A stretch of 36,328 bases of DNA from NCBI GenBank assembly GCA_900766745.1, contig CAAFWR010000053.1, positions 1 through 36,328 of the forward strand, written 5' to 3'. The stretch is from Methanobacteriaceae archaeon (GTDB taxonomy: Archaea > Methanobacteriota > Methanobacteria > Methanobacteriales > Methanobacteriaceae). The notes under the pieces were generated by a model. That model made no database searches. It was given only the letters and a program-made list of their open reading frames with translations, and had not been told where the DNA came from. The first letter of the stretch is position 1, and each line of letters opens with the position of its first letter. The translations under genes were made by a program, and so were the position numbers. Below, piece after piece: positions 7,334 through 14,883 of the stretch.

Positions 7334-8953
7334 ATGAATAAAAAATACATTATTGGAATAATTATTGTAATTATTGTTATAATTTTAGGATGTTCAGTTT
7401 ATTTTGCTCAATCTCATGTTAATAGAGCTGATGATGAACTGGTAGTTGCAGCTTATAGTCATGGAGGAGAACCAGAATCTGGTTTTGACCCTATATTAGG
7501 TTGGAATTATTATGCCGAACCTTTAATTCAAAGTACATTATTAAAAATGAATAGGGATATGAGTTATGAAAAGGATTTAGCTGAAGATTATAAGATAAGT
7601 GAAGATTATAAAACATATACAGTTGATTTAAAACCAGGCATTAAATTTACAGACAATACAACTTTAGATGCAGAAGATGTTGCTTTTACTTATAATGAAG
7701 CTAAAAAATCAGGAGCTAGCCTAGATTTAAGTAACTTGATTGATGCTGTTGCAATAAATGAAACAACTGTACAATTCAATTTAAACAAATCAGATTCAGC
7801 ATTTATTGATAAATTAGCTTATATTGGTATTGTACCATCTGATTCATATAACAATGAAACCTATGGAAGTAATCCCGTTGGATCTGGTCCTTGGAAGTTT
7901 GTGCAATGGGATAAAGGTCAACAGGTTATTCTTGAGAAAAATGAGGAATATTATGGAAACCAATCTGATTTCAATAAATTAACTATTTTATTCGAGCAAA
8001 ATGATGCTGCATTTAACGCTGCTAAGAATCATGAATTGGATGTTGCTGCTGTTCCATTAACCTATGCAAATGAAACCGTTGACGGAATGACCATGTATCT
8101 TATGGATAGTATTGATGTGAGAGGAATATCTCTACCTAATGTGAATAATACTGGTGAAACAAATGCTGAGGGAAACCCGATTGGTAACAATGTAACTAGC
8201 GATATTTCAATTAGAAAAGCTTTAAACTATGGTATCAATAGGACTGTTTTATGTGAAGGGGCACTAAATGGGATTGGTGTTCCAAACTATGATGGAATAG
8301 CACATAAACTGCCATGGGCAAACAATGAGACTGCAATTGGAGATGGCAATATTGATGAAGCTAAAAAAATACTTGAAGATGGTGGATGGAAAGATACAAA
8401 TGGAGATGGTATTCGTGAAAAAAATGGTCTAAAAGCTTCATTTAAATTATATTATTCTGCAAATGCACCTGAAAGACAGGCTATAGCTGTTTCTGTATCT
8501 GAACAGGCAAAAGAGTTAGGCATTGAAATTGAACCGATTGGTGGAAATTGGGATGAAATAGATCCAAATGTAAATTCAGAAGCAGTAGTTTGGGGCTTTG
8601 GCAGTACTGATCCCTCAAATCTATGGTCCGAATATTATAGTTCTCAAGCAGGAAAAGGTTACAACAATCCGTCTATTGTAAATAGTAGCGTTATAGATGG
8701 TCATATTGATGCTGCATTATCTAGTGATCGTGAAGCTTCTTATAGTGAATGGTCAGATGTTGTTTGGGATGGTAGTACCGGAATAGCTCCAGTGGGGGAT
8801 GCATCCTGGTTATGGATTGGAGAAATCAAATACGGTTATTTTGTTGATGATAGCTTAGACATATCTAATGATACAGCACTTTTACAGCCTCATGGTGGAG
8901 ATATATTTGGAAATCTCAATGATTGGAAGAGAGTTTCCTCAATTAACAATTAA
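7334..8953 (+). CDS. Substrate-binding protein of Nik/Dpp-type ABC importer, copy 2
   Basis: This is a tandem paralogue of the preceding binding protein: the same 539 residues with no gaps and most residues identical. The N-terminal membrane segment ends at I-L-G-C20, a better lipobox than in copy 1. Differences at possible ligand positions are H43 (Q in copy 1), Y59 (K), Y163 (H), C307 (N), Y435 (H) and G521 (C). The mature domains keep the SBP_bac_5 features. The strong site GGAGGG precedes the ATG. Only 52 bases, containing a T-tract, separate it from the first permease gene, so this copy leads the transporter operon, and read-through past the T-tract would feed nikB-E. The two copies may bind different metal complexes or peptides; sequence alone does not say which. 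Confidence 0.88.
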   Translation: MNKKYIIGIIIVIIVIILGCSVYFAQSHVNRADDELVVAAYSHGGEPESGFDPILGWNYYAEPLIQSTLLKMNRDMSYEKDLAEDYKISEDYKTYTVDLKPGIKFTDNTTLDAEDVAFTYNEAKKSGASLDLSNLIDAVAINETTVQFNLNKSDSAFIDKLAYIGIVPSDSYNNETYGSNPVGSGPWKFVQWDKGQQVILEKNEEYYGNQSDFNKLTILFEQNDAAFNAAKNHELDVAAVPLTYANETVDGMTMYLMDSIDVRGISLPNVNNTGETNAEGNPIGNNVTSDISIRKALNYGINRTVLCEGALNGIGVPNYDGIAHKLPWANNETAIGDGNIDEAKKILEDGGWKDTNGDGIREKNGLKASFKLYYSANAPERQAIAVSVSEQAKELGIEIEPIGGNWDEIDPNVNSEAVVWGFGSTDPSNLWSEYYSSQAGKGYNNPSIVNSSVIDGHIDAALSSDREASYSEWSDVVWDGSTGIAPVGDASWLWIGEIKYGYFVDDSLDISNDTALLQPHGGDIFGNLNDWKRVSSINN

Positions 8954-8973
8954 ATAAGTTAATTATGAAACTT

Positions 8974-8989
8974 ATTTTTTATTTTTTTT
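8974..8989 (+). terminator. T-tract between binding-protein gene 2 and permease genes
   Basis: Two runs of six and eight T residues lie between the binding-protein stop and the nikB ribosome binding site. A partial terminator here would give more binding protein than membrane components, a common need of ABC importers. Confidence 0.45.
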
Positions 8990-9005
8990 AAAAAAAGGTA
9001 ATACT

Positions 9006-10001
9006 ATGTTCAACTATGAGAAATTAGCTAAATTTCTAGGGCTTAAGATTGTTAGGTTTATTATTTTACTTATCGTCCTGATTATTTTTAGCTTTGTCTT
9101 AATAGATTTGTCTCCAATAAATCCTGTAAAAACATATATAAGTAATATTCAAGCAAGTCCAGAACAAATAAAAGCATTGGAAGCATATTGGGGAGTTAAT
9201 GAACCAATAACCGTAAAAATAATGCGCTGGCTTGAAAATGTTATACAAGGGAATCTTGGAAATTCATTAATATTTAGAATTCCTGTAACTGAGGTTATTA
9301 AAGAAAAATTCTCTGCTTCACTAATGCTAATGTTGACTTCATGGGTATTTTCAGGAGTAATCGGTTTTGGTTTAGGTGTTTTAGCAGGTTATAAAAAGGA
9401 TACAGTTGTTGATAAACTTATAAAAACATATTGTTATGTATTACAGTCTGCTCCGGTTTTTTGGGTTGCATTAGTCATTCTAATGGTATTTAGCATTTAT
9501 TTGGGATGGTTCCCATCAGGATTAGGTGTTCCTATTGGAAAAGTAAGTAATGATGTTTCTATTTGGGAATGGCTGCATCGTTTAATATTGCCCGCTTTTA
9601 CTTTAAGTATTGTGGGAGTAGCTCAAATAGCTTTATTTACAAGAGATAAACTTATTGAAGAGAAAAACAGCGATTACTTCTTATTTGCAAAAGCCAGAGG
9701 TGAGAAAGGATGGTCTCTCATTAAAAGGCATGGAATCAGAAATATATTAATTCCAGCCATTACTTTACAATTTTTAGGCTTCAGTGAACTGTTTGGAGGA
9801 GCTGTGTTAGTTGAACAGGTATTTACTTATCCTGGAATCGGTCAGGCAGCAGTCTCTGCAGGGCTTAAAAGTGACGTTCCTCTACTTTTAGGAATTGTAA
9901 TAGCTAGTGCAATATTTGTATATGTTGGAAATTTAATTGCAGATATCATCTACAACTTTGTAGATCCAAGAATAAAAGAGGATGAGGATAATGGTGAATA
10001 A
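9006..10001 (+). CDS. nikB: ABC transporter permease, NikB/DppB type
   Basis: This is the first transmembrane subunit of the importer, 331 residues, usual for the DppB/NikB family. It has an N-terminal membrane helix at about 15-37 and an extracytoplasmic N-terminal region with the family motif G-x-L-G-x-S (about 80-85). Further helices run from residue 100. The cytoplasmic EAA-type loop reads ARGEKGWSLIKRHGIRN, followed by L-I-P-A near residues 228-250, and docks onto the ATPases. The C-terminus has VEQVFTYPGIG and a VDPRIK end typical of the family. The ATG is preceded by AAAGGTAATACT. The stop overlaps the start of the next permease. The symbol is at family level; nickel versus peptide as cargo is inferred from gene context. 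Confidence 0.9.
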   Translation: MFNYEKLAKFLGLKIVRFIILLIVLIIFSFVLIDLSPINPVKTYISNIQASPEQIKALEAYWGVNEPITVKIMRWLENVIQGNLGNSLIFRIPVTEVIKEKFSASLMLMLTSWVFSGVIGFGLGVLAGYKKDTVVDKLIKTYCYVLQSAPVFWVALVILMVFSIYLGWFPSGLGVPIGKVSNDVSIWEWLHRLILPAFTLSIVGVAQIALFTRDKLIEEKNSDYFLFAKARGEKGWSLIKRHGIRNILIPAITLQFLGFSELFGGAVLVEQVFTYPGIGQAAVSAGLKSDVPLLLGIVIASAIFVYVGNLIADIIYNFVDPRIKEDEDNGE

Positions 10002-10836
10002 AAATAGATCTCCTTCAATAAAGTTGAATTTAAGAACAAAAACAATGCTGGTAATTTCATTAACGGTTTTATTATTATTGATAATTGTTATAAACAGCTT
10101 GTTTATAGAAGCAACTCAAATAACAACAAATTTCAGTATTATGAATCAAATGCCCTCTTTTGAACATATTTTTGGTACTGACTGGTTAGGAAGGGACATG
10201 TTTCAACGTACAATGAAAGGTTTAGGTCTAAGTATCCAGATTGGTGCTGGAGCAGCTATTTTAAGTACAATCATTGCAATAGCTTTAGCATTGATCTCCA
10301 GTTTCAGTAAATATTTAGATTCTTTTATTATGTGGGTGGTGGACCTATTTTTATCAGTACCTCATATTCTGCTAATTATTATTATATCAATTTCATTAGG
10401 TGGTGGGGCTTTAGGAGTAATACTTGGTGTTGCATTGACTCATTGGACAACATTGACAAGAGTTTTAAGAGCTGAAATTAAGAAAATAAAAACGTCTGAC
10501 TATGTGAAATTATCTAAAAATCTTGGAAAGTCTAAATGGTTCATATTTAGAAAGCAGATTTTCCCATTAATCATTAGTCAGATAATTGTTGGAACAATAT
10601 TGATTTTTCCCCATGCAATTATGCATGAGGCCGGCGTAACATTTTTAGGATTTGGTTTGTCTCCTCATGAGCCTGCAATAGGTATTATTTTATCAGAATC
10701 TATGAAGTATTTAGCTACTGGGAATTGGTGGCTGGCTTTGTTTCCAGGTATTGCATTATTAATTGTAGTATTATTGTTTGATATAGCTGGAGAAAATATT
10801 AAAAAGCTATTGGACCCTTCAAGTGCAAATGAATAG
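9991..10836 (+). CDS. nikC: ABC transporter permease, NikC/DppC type
   Basis: This is the second transmembrane subunit, about 281 residues. It has an N-terminal helix near 15-38, the conserved GTDWLGRDMFQR motif (about 61-72) of DppC/NikC proteins, several further helices, and the EAA loop SKNLGKSKWFIFRKQIFP near 169-186. It pairs with NikB to form the membrane channel. Two starts are possible. The ATG at 9982 has no space for a ribosome binding site, whereas the ATG at 9991 follows AGAGGATGAGG well, so I chose 9991. It overlaps the nikB stop by 11 bases, which suggests translational coupling. The ATPase gene follows after 8 bases. Confidence 0.9.
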   Translation: MVNKNRSPSIKLNLRTKTMLVISLTVLLLLIIVINSLFIEATQITTNFSIMNQMPSFEHIFGTDWLGRDMFQRTMKGLGLSIQIGAGAAILSTIIAIALALISSFSKYLDSFIMWVVDLFLSVPHILLIIIISISLGGGALGVILGVALTHWTTLTRVLRAEIKKIKTSDYVKLSKNLGKSKWFIFRKQIFPLIISQIIVGTILIFPHAIMHEAGVTFLGFGLSPHEPAIGIILSESMKYLATGNWWLALFPGIALLIVVLLFDIAGENIKKLLDPSSANE

Positions 10837-10844
10837 GTGATACG

Positions 10845-11792
10845 ATGAGTGATTTATTAGATGTTAAAAATGTTTCAATTTCATTTACACAATATGTAAA
10901 AGGATTAAATCAGATAGATTTAAAAGTTATCACTGATTTGACATTGAATATTAAAGAGGGAGAAATAGTTGCTGTTTTAGGTTCAAGCGGTTCTGGAAAA
11001 AGCTTACTTGCCCATGCAATTCTTGGTATTCTGCCTCATAATGCAAATTTAAATGGTGAAATATCCTATAAGGGTCAGTTACTTGATGAAAAACTAAAGG
11101 AAAAATATAGAGGTAATGGAATATCTTTGATTCCACAGTCAGTAAATTTTCTTGATCCTTTAATGAAAATATCAAAGCAGGTAATTGGAGAATGTAAAAG
11201 CGAAAGCGAATTTTTGGAAAAAAAGAAAAAACAGGAAGAAATATTTGAGAAATATGGGTTAAGTAAAGAAGTAGAAGACATGTATCCCTTCCAGCTATCT
11301 GGAGGAATGGCAAGACGAGTTCTTGTATCTACAGCTCTTCTTTCAAATCCTGATTTGGTAATAGCTGATGAACCAACTCCTGGATTAGATGAAAAATCTG
11401 TTAAAGAAACGTTAAGAAATTTAAAAACAATGGCAGAAAGTGGTGTTGGAATATTGCTTATTACACATGACATTCATGCAGCTATTGAAGTTGCAGATAG
11501 AATCGGCATTTTTTATGCAGGATTTGTTATAGAAATCACAAAGACTGAAAATTTCAGGGGCAATGGAGAAAATCTTTATCATCCATACACAAAGGCATTA
11601 TTTAATGCATTACCGAAAAATGGATTTAAATTAACTAAAGGACATCAACCATTACATGGTGAAATCCCAAAAGGGTGCCCATATTTTAAAAACTGTCCAA
11701 ATCCATTAGAAATTTGCGATAAACAGAGACCACAGCTAAAGGAATATGAGGATATTAAGGTCAGATGTTTCAGATATATGGAGGATTATTAA
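10845..11792 (+). CDS. nikD: ABC transporter ATP-binding protein, NikD/DppD type
   Basis: This is the first ATPase subunit, 315 residues. Walker A GSSGSGKS is at 46-53, the Q-loop near Q98, the ABC signature LSGGMARR at 151-158, Walker B LVIADE at 171-176, and the switch histidine at 208. The C-terminal oligopeptide/dipeptide extension holds a cysteine group (C-x5-C-x6-C and a last Cys before the end, about residues 277-310), as in DppD/OppD-type ATPases that carry an iron-sulfur cluster. The start has GGTGAT upstream and follows nikC by 8 bases. Its stop overlaps the nikE start by one base (TAATG). Confidence 0.92.
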   Translation: MSDLLDVKNVSISFTQYVKGLNQIDLKVITDLTLNIKEGEIVAVLGSSGSGKSLLAHAILGILPHNANLNGEISYKGQLLDEKLKEKYRGNGISLIPQSVNFLDPLMKISKQVIGECKSESEFLEKKKKQEEIFEKYGLSKEVEDMYPFQLSGGMARRVLVSTALLSNPDLVIADEPTPGLDEKSVKETLRNLKTMAESGVGILLITHDIHAAIEVADRIGIFYAGFVIEITKTENFRGNGENLYHPYTKALFNALPKNGFKLTKGHQPLHGEIPKGCPYFKNCPNPLEICDKQRPQLKEYEDIKVRCFRYMEDY

Positions 11793-12406
11793 TGAAGCTA
11801 ATAGGAAAAAGCATCACTTTCAAATACCCATCAAGTAAAAAATACGTTTTAAAAGATGTAGACATTACCATAGACAACAATAAGATTACAGGATTGGTTG
11901 GTGAAAGTGGTGGAGGAAAATCTACTTTATGTAAGATATTAGCTGATTACATTCCAAAATTTCAGGGAGAAGTTCTTCTAGACAATATTAAATTACCCAA
12001 TAATGGGTTCTGTCCTGTACAGCTAATTTTTCAACATCCTGAAAAGGTAATGAATCCTAAATGGAAAATGAGCGAAGTGTTAAAAGAATCATGGGATGTC
12101 GATGATGAAATATTGAGCGAATTCGGTATTCAGAAATCATGGCTTAAAAGATGGCCAGCAGAACTTTCAGGAGGAGAACTCCAGAGATTCTCAGTTCTAC
12201 GTGCTTTAAATCCTAAAACTAAATTCATAATAGCTGATGAAATGACAACCATGTTAGATGCCGTAACTCAAGTGCAGATAATTGATTCTATGGTTGACAT
12301 GATTAAAAAAAGAAATATGGGGTTACTGTTTGTAAGTCATGACACTGATCTTATTGATACAATCTGTGATGATGTATATTACCTAAAGGATATTAATGGT
12401 GTTTAA
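11792..12406 (+). CDS. nikE: ABC transporter ATP-binding protein, NikE/DppF type (short)
   Basis: This is the second ATPase subunit, 204 residues. Walker A GESGGGKST is at 37-45, a Q-loop glutamine near 81, signature LSGGELQR at 125-132, Walker B KFIIADE near 144-150, and the switch histidine in SHD near 183. The frame is open from 11765, but GGAGG at 11780-11784 directs translation to the ATG at 11792, which overlaps the nikD stop. It is shorter than many DppF proteins because it lacks the C-terminal oligopeptide-transporter extension and its cysteines; NikE-type ATPases of nickel systems are also compact. A T run follows at 12413-12418. Confidence 0.9.
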   Translation: MKLIGKSITFKYPSSKKYVLKDVDITIDNNKITGLVGESGGGKSTLCKILADYIPKFQGEVLLDNIKLPNNGFCPVQLIFQHPEKVMNPKWKMSEVLKESWDVDDEILSEFGIQKSWLKRWPAELSGGELQRFSVLRALNPKTKFIIADEMTTMLDAVTQVQIIDSMVDMIKKRNMGLLFVSHDTDLIDTICDDVYYLKDINGV

Positions 12407-12523
12407 ACACTATTTTTTCATGTTAAGTAGTATGATATTATTTTTAAAAGGTCTTTGATTTACTTATAGATATTATATATTTTCATGTTATTGCTATTAA
12501 TCATAATTAAATTGCTAGAAACT

Positions 12524-13210
12524 TCAGTAGTGCTCACAGTAGCTTTGATATCTGCAGCTTCTACATTTATTTTTATTTTTAGTTGGAATAAATGGCTTTG
12601 TTCCATTAAACAATCCTTCCATTCTATCCAATACAAATCTTATTGATTTTTCTGTTTCTTCGCTAAATTCCTCGCTCCAGAAGATATTGTCTGTTCCCCT
12701 TTGGCGGAGAGCTCCTCTTATTTTTCTTGTATCATCTTTTATTAGCTCTTTAAATGCCAAACAGTAGGCTCGCACTTGGTTTATTGTTGAGGTGTATGGT
12801 GTTGTTCCAGGTTTGTCATCGATTATTATAAATTCTGTTGGTGTCATCTGTATTTCGTCTATGAATCCTCTAATTCCATTTTCAGGAGATATTACAAATA
12901 CTTCTCTTGAAACTGTTGTTGTTTCTTTTGATGTTTCCAATACTTCATCAAATGTTGCAATTTCTGCTGTTTCTTTGAATCTTGCTTCTAATTTTTCATG
13001 TTCTGCTGTACCTTGAGTCATAGCTTTTGTTTGACCTACCTTGATGTCTTTAAAGTACTGGAGGTATATCTGGTATTCACAGTATCCTTGCTGGTTTAAC
13101 CAGCTGATGGGGAAGTTATTTTTTCCTTCTATTATCTGAACATTTTTTATATTTGGATGTTTTTCTACAGTGTAGTCGTTGATGTCTGAAATAATCTGTT
13201 TATTTTCCAT
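12524..13210 (-). CDS. Cas4-like PD-(D/E)XK exonuclease, no CRISPR context
   Basis: The 228-residue protein has the layout of the Cas4/RecB-like nuclease family. There is a cysteine at about 44 in QQGYCEYQ, the G-T-A-E-H-E histidine motif near 67-72, and RGFIDE near 114-119 (acidic metal ligand). IIIDDKPG near 128-135 gives the D-x-K catalytic pair, then comes QVRAYC near 143-148. Three C-terminal cysteines follow in CRSCRYQSYC. The four cysteines would bind a 4Fe-4S cluster. Cas4 proteins cut single-stranded DNA and help process CRISPR spacers, but no cas1, cas2 or repeat array is in this window, so it is a stand-alone member that may act in DNA repair. A TATA-like TTTATAAT element about 28 bases upstream of the ATG implies a leaderless or near-leaderless transcript. 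Confidence 0.85.
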   Translation of the reverse strand: MENKQIISDINDYTVEKHPNIKNVQIIEGKNNFPISWLNQQGYCEYQIYLQYFKDIKVGQTKAMTQGTAEHEKLEARFKETAEIATFDEVLETSKETTTVSREVFVISPENGIRGFIDEIQMTPTEFIIIDDKPGTTPYTSTINQVRAYCLAFKELIKDDTRKIRGALRQRGTDNIFWSEEFSEETEKSIRFVLDRMEGLFNGTKPFIPTKNKNKCRSCRYQSYCEHY

Positions 13211-13249
13211 ACTCTAAATTTTTGTTGTTTCATTATAAAATTAATTTGT

Positions 13250-13270
13250 GAAAAAGTTTATATACTTTAA
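13250..13270 (+). promoter_or_regulatory. BRE/TATA promoter of the radical SAM gene
   Basis: GAAAAAG followed by TTTATATACTTT is a strong archaeal BRE/TATA pair. The transcript would begin near 13286. The ribosome binding site GGTGATGG lies at 13300-13307, just before the ATG at 13313. The cas4-like gene is read divergently from the same 102-base gap. Confidence 0.7.
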
Positions 13271-13312
13271 TTAGCTATATTAATTTTACATAAATTAAGG
13301 TGATGGATAGTT

Positions 13313-14812
13313 ATGTATTTTAAAAAAGATAAGGGAGGCGATGATGTGGACGGCGCTAACATTGAATCAATGATTCACACATTTGAGTCTTTCATTAATA
13401 ATCCAATTTCAAAAAGAACAATTAATGCAGCTACTGCATATTGTAATAAATGTGGAACAAATAGATTGGAATGTGCTCTAGATTTTTATTTAGGAAAAAG
13501 AGAGGATATCTGTTTAAAATGTCGTTTAGTATTGCCTGCTTTAAAGATGATTATTAAAGGTGGTCTTAAAAGTTTCAATACTTCTGAAGAGGCATTTAAA
13601 AAAACCATGCAGGATCCTTACTGGAGTAAAGGTCTTGTTAGTGTAATAAAAGGAATGGGTAGTTTCGGTGTTGGAAAACCTTTTGTTCCGGGAGCTCCTT
13701 TCCAGATTGTATGGAACATCACAAAGGCTTGTAATTTTAGATGTGTTCATTGCTATGAAAATGCAGGCAAAAAGGATGCAGACGAGTTTACAAGTGAAGA
13801 GATTCATGAAGGAATTGATAAGCTAGCTGATTTTGGCGTTACCTCTATTGCATTTTCCGGTGGTGAACCTTCTATTCATCCGGACATTCTATCATTTATT
13901 GAACATGCAACTGATAGGGGAATGTATGTTTCAATGGCTACCAATGGTTTTAAAACAGGTAACATGAAACGTGCTAAGGAATTTGCTGATGCAGGTCTTC
14001 AATTTGTACAGATAAGTCTTGATGGAAGAGATCCAAAAACTCATGATGAGTTTAGAAGGGTTCCAAACTCCTGGCAAAGAGCTGTAGACTCTATTAAAAA
14101 TTTCCATGAGTTAGGAGTATTTACTGAAGTTTCTACTACTGTAACACAAAATAATATTGATGAAATCGATGATATGATTGATTTTATGCGTGAGTTAAAT
14201 GTAGACTGGTATATGTTATACAATTTTATTCCAACAGGATGTGGTGAGGAAGTTAAAGAAATTGATTTAACAGCTGAACAAAGATTTGATCTTCTTAAAA
14301 AGATTTATATTGCAAATAAAGATGGAGACATGCAAATCTTATCAACTGCACCTCAATTTGCTGATGTTTCTACATCTATTCAAACAGATGATGACAATAT
14401 GGTTCCAACTCACTTTTTCAATCCGGAATATACTAATCCTGGTATGAAAGCATTAGCTGATTTTGTTGGGGGATGTGGAGCTGGCAGATTCTATATGAGT
14501 ATTGAACCTAATGGAGATATGTTCCCTTGCGTATTTTTCCCACATGATTCAAGTCTTAAGTTAGGAAACCTTAAAGATAATGATATTGAGGATCTCTGGG
14601 TTAACAATGAACTTTTAATTGACTTAAGAAATAAAGACGCTCTTAATGGTCATTGTGGTGAATGTGAATCAAGATATATCTGCGGAGGATGTAGGGCTCG
14701 TGCATATACTTATGGTGGAGATATCTTAGGTGGAGATCCTGGTTGTCTTAAAAATAGCAATGGTTATGATTACTATTACCAAGGTCAACATGGTGCTGAA
14801 ATAGGTAAATAG
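13313..14812 (+). CDS. Radical SAM/SPASM-domain protein with N-terminal cysteine cluster
   Basis: The 499-residue protein has a classical radical SAM 4Fe-4S motif, C140-x3-C144-x2-C147, and a following GGEPSIHPD segment for SAM binding. The C-terminal part (about 385-480) carries many cysteines, including GGCGAG, FPCVFF, the C-x2-C-x5-C-x2-C run and DPGC. This resembles SPASM/twitch domains that bind auxiliary iron-sulfur clusters in peptide-modifying enzymes and haem-synthesis enzymes such as PqqE, NirJ and AhbD. An N-terminal domain has five further cysteines (44, 47, 54, 67, 70), perhaps a zinc or Fe-S site. The substrate cannot be named; no small precursor peptide gene was seen next to it. 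A GTG at codon 12 also has a good upstream AGGGAGG, so translation from 13346 is possible. It is a monocistronic gene with its own promoter and T-tract end. Confidence 0.85.
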   Translation: MYFKKDKGGDDVDGANIESMIHTFESFINNPISKRTINAATAYCNKCGTNRLECALDFYLGKREDICLKCRLVLPALKMIIKGGLKSFNTSEEAFKKTMQDPYWSKGLVSVIKGMGSFGVGKPFVPGAPFQIVWNITKACNFRCVHCYENAGKKDADEFTSEEIHEGIDKLADFGVTSIAFSGGEPSIHPDILSFIEHATDRGMYVSMATNGFKTGNMKRAKEFADAGLQFVQISLDGRDPKTHDEFRRVPNSWQRAVDSIKNFHELGVFTEVSTTVTQNNIDEIDDMIDFMRELNVDWYMLYNFIPTGCGEEVKEIDLTAEQRFDLLKKIYIANKDGDMQILSTAPQFADVSTSIQTDDDNMVPTHFFNPEYTNPGMKALADFVGGCGAGRFYMSIEPNGDMFPCVFFPHDSSLKLGNLKDNDIEDLWVNNELLIDLRNKDALNGHCGECESRYICGGCRARAYTYGGDILGGDPGCLKNSNGYDYYYQGQHGAEIGK

Positions 14813-14820
14813 CACCATCA

Positions 14821-14834
14821 TTTTTTCTTTTTTT
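14821..14834 (+). terminator. T-tract terminator after radical SAM gene
   Basis: Six T, C, then seven T residues start nine bases after the stop. Confidence 0.6.
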
Positions 14835-14883
14835 AAAATATTCTTTTTATATAGTTGTATAATCTAATATATTATTGATATAT

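Noticed and set aside
11075..11473. Minus-strand open frames inside the nikD-type gene (10951-11313 and 11075-11473)
   Set aside because: They lie fully inside a well-supported ATPase gene and encode Ser/Phe/Leu-rich, non-family sequences.
12407..13312. CRISPR array next to the Cas4-like gene
   Set aside because: I looked for regularly spaced direct repeats on both sides and found none.
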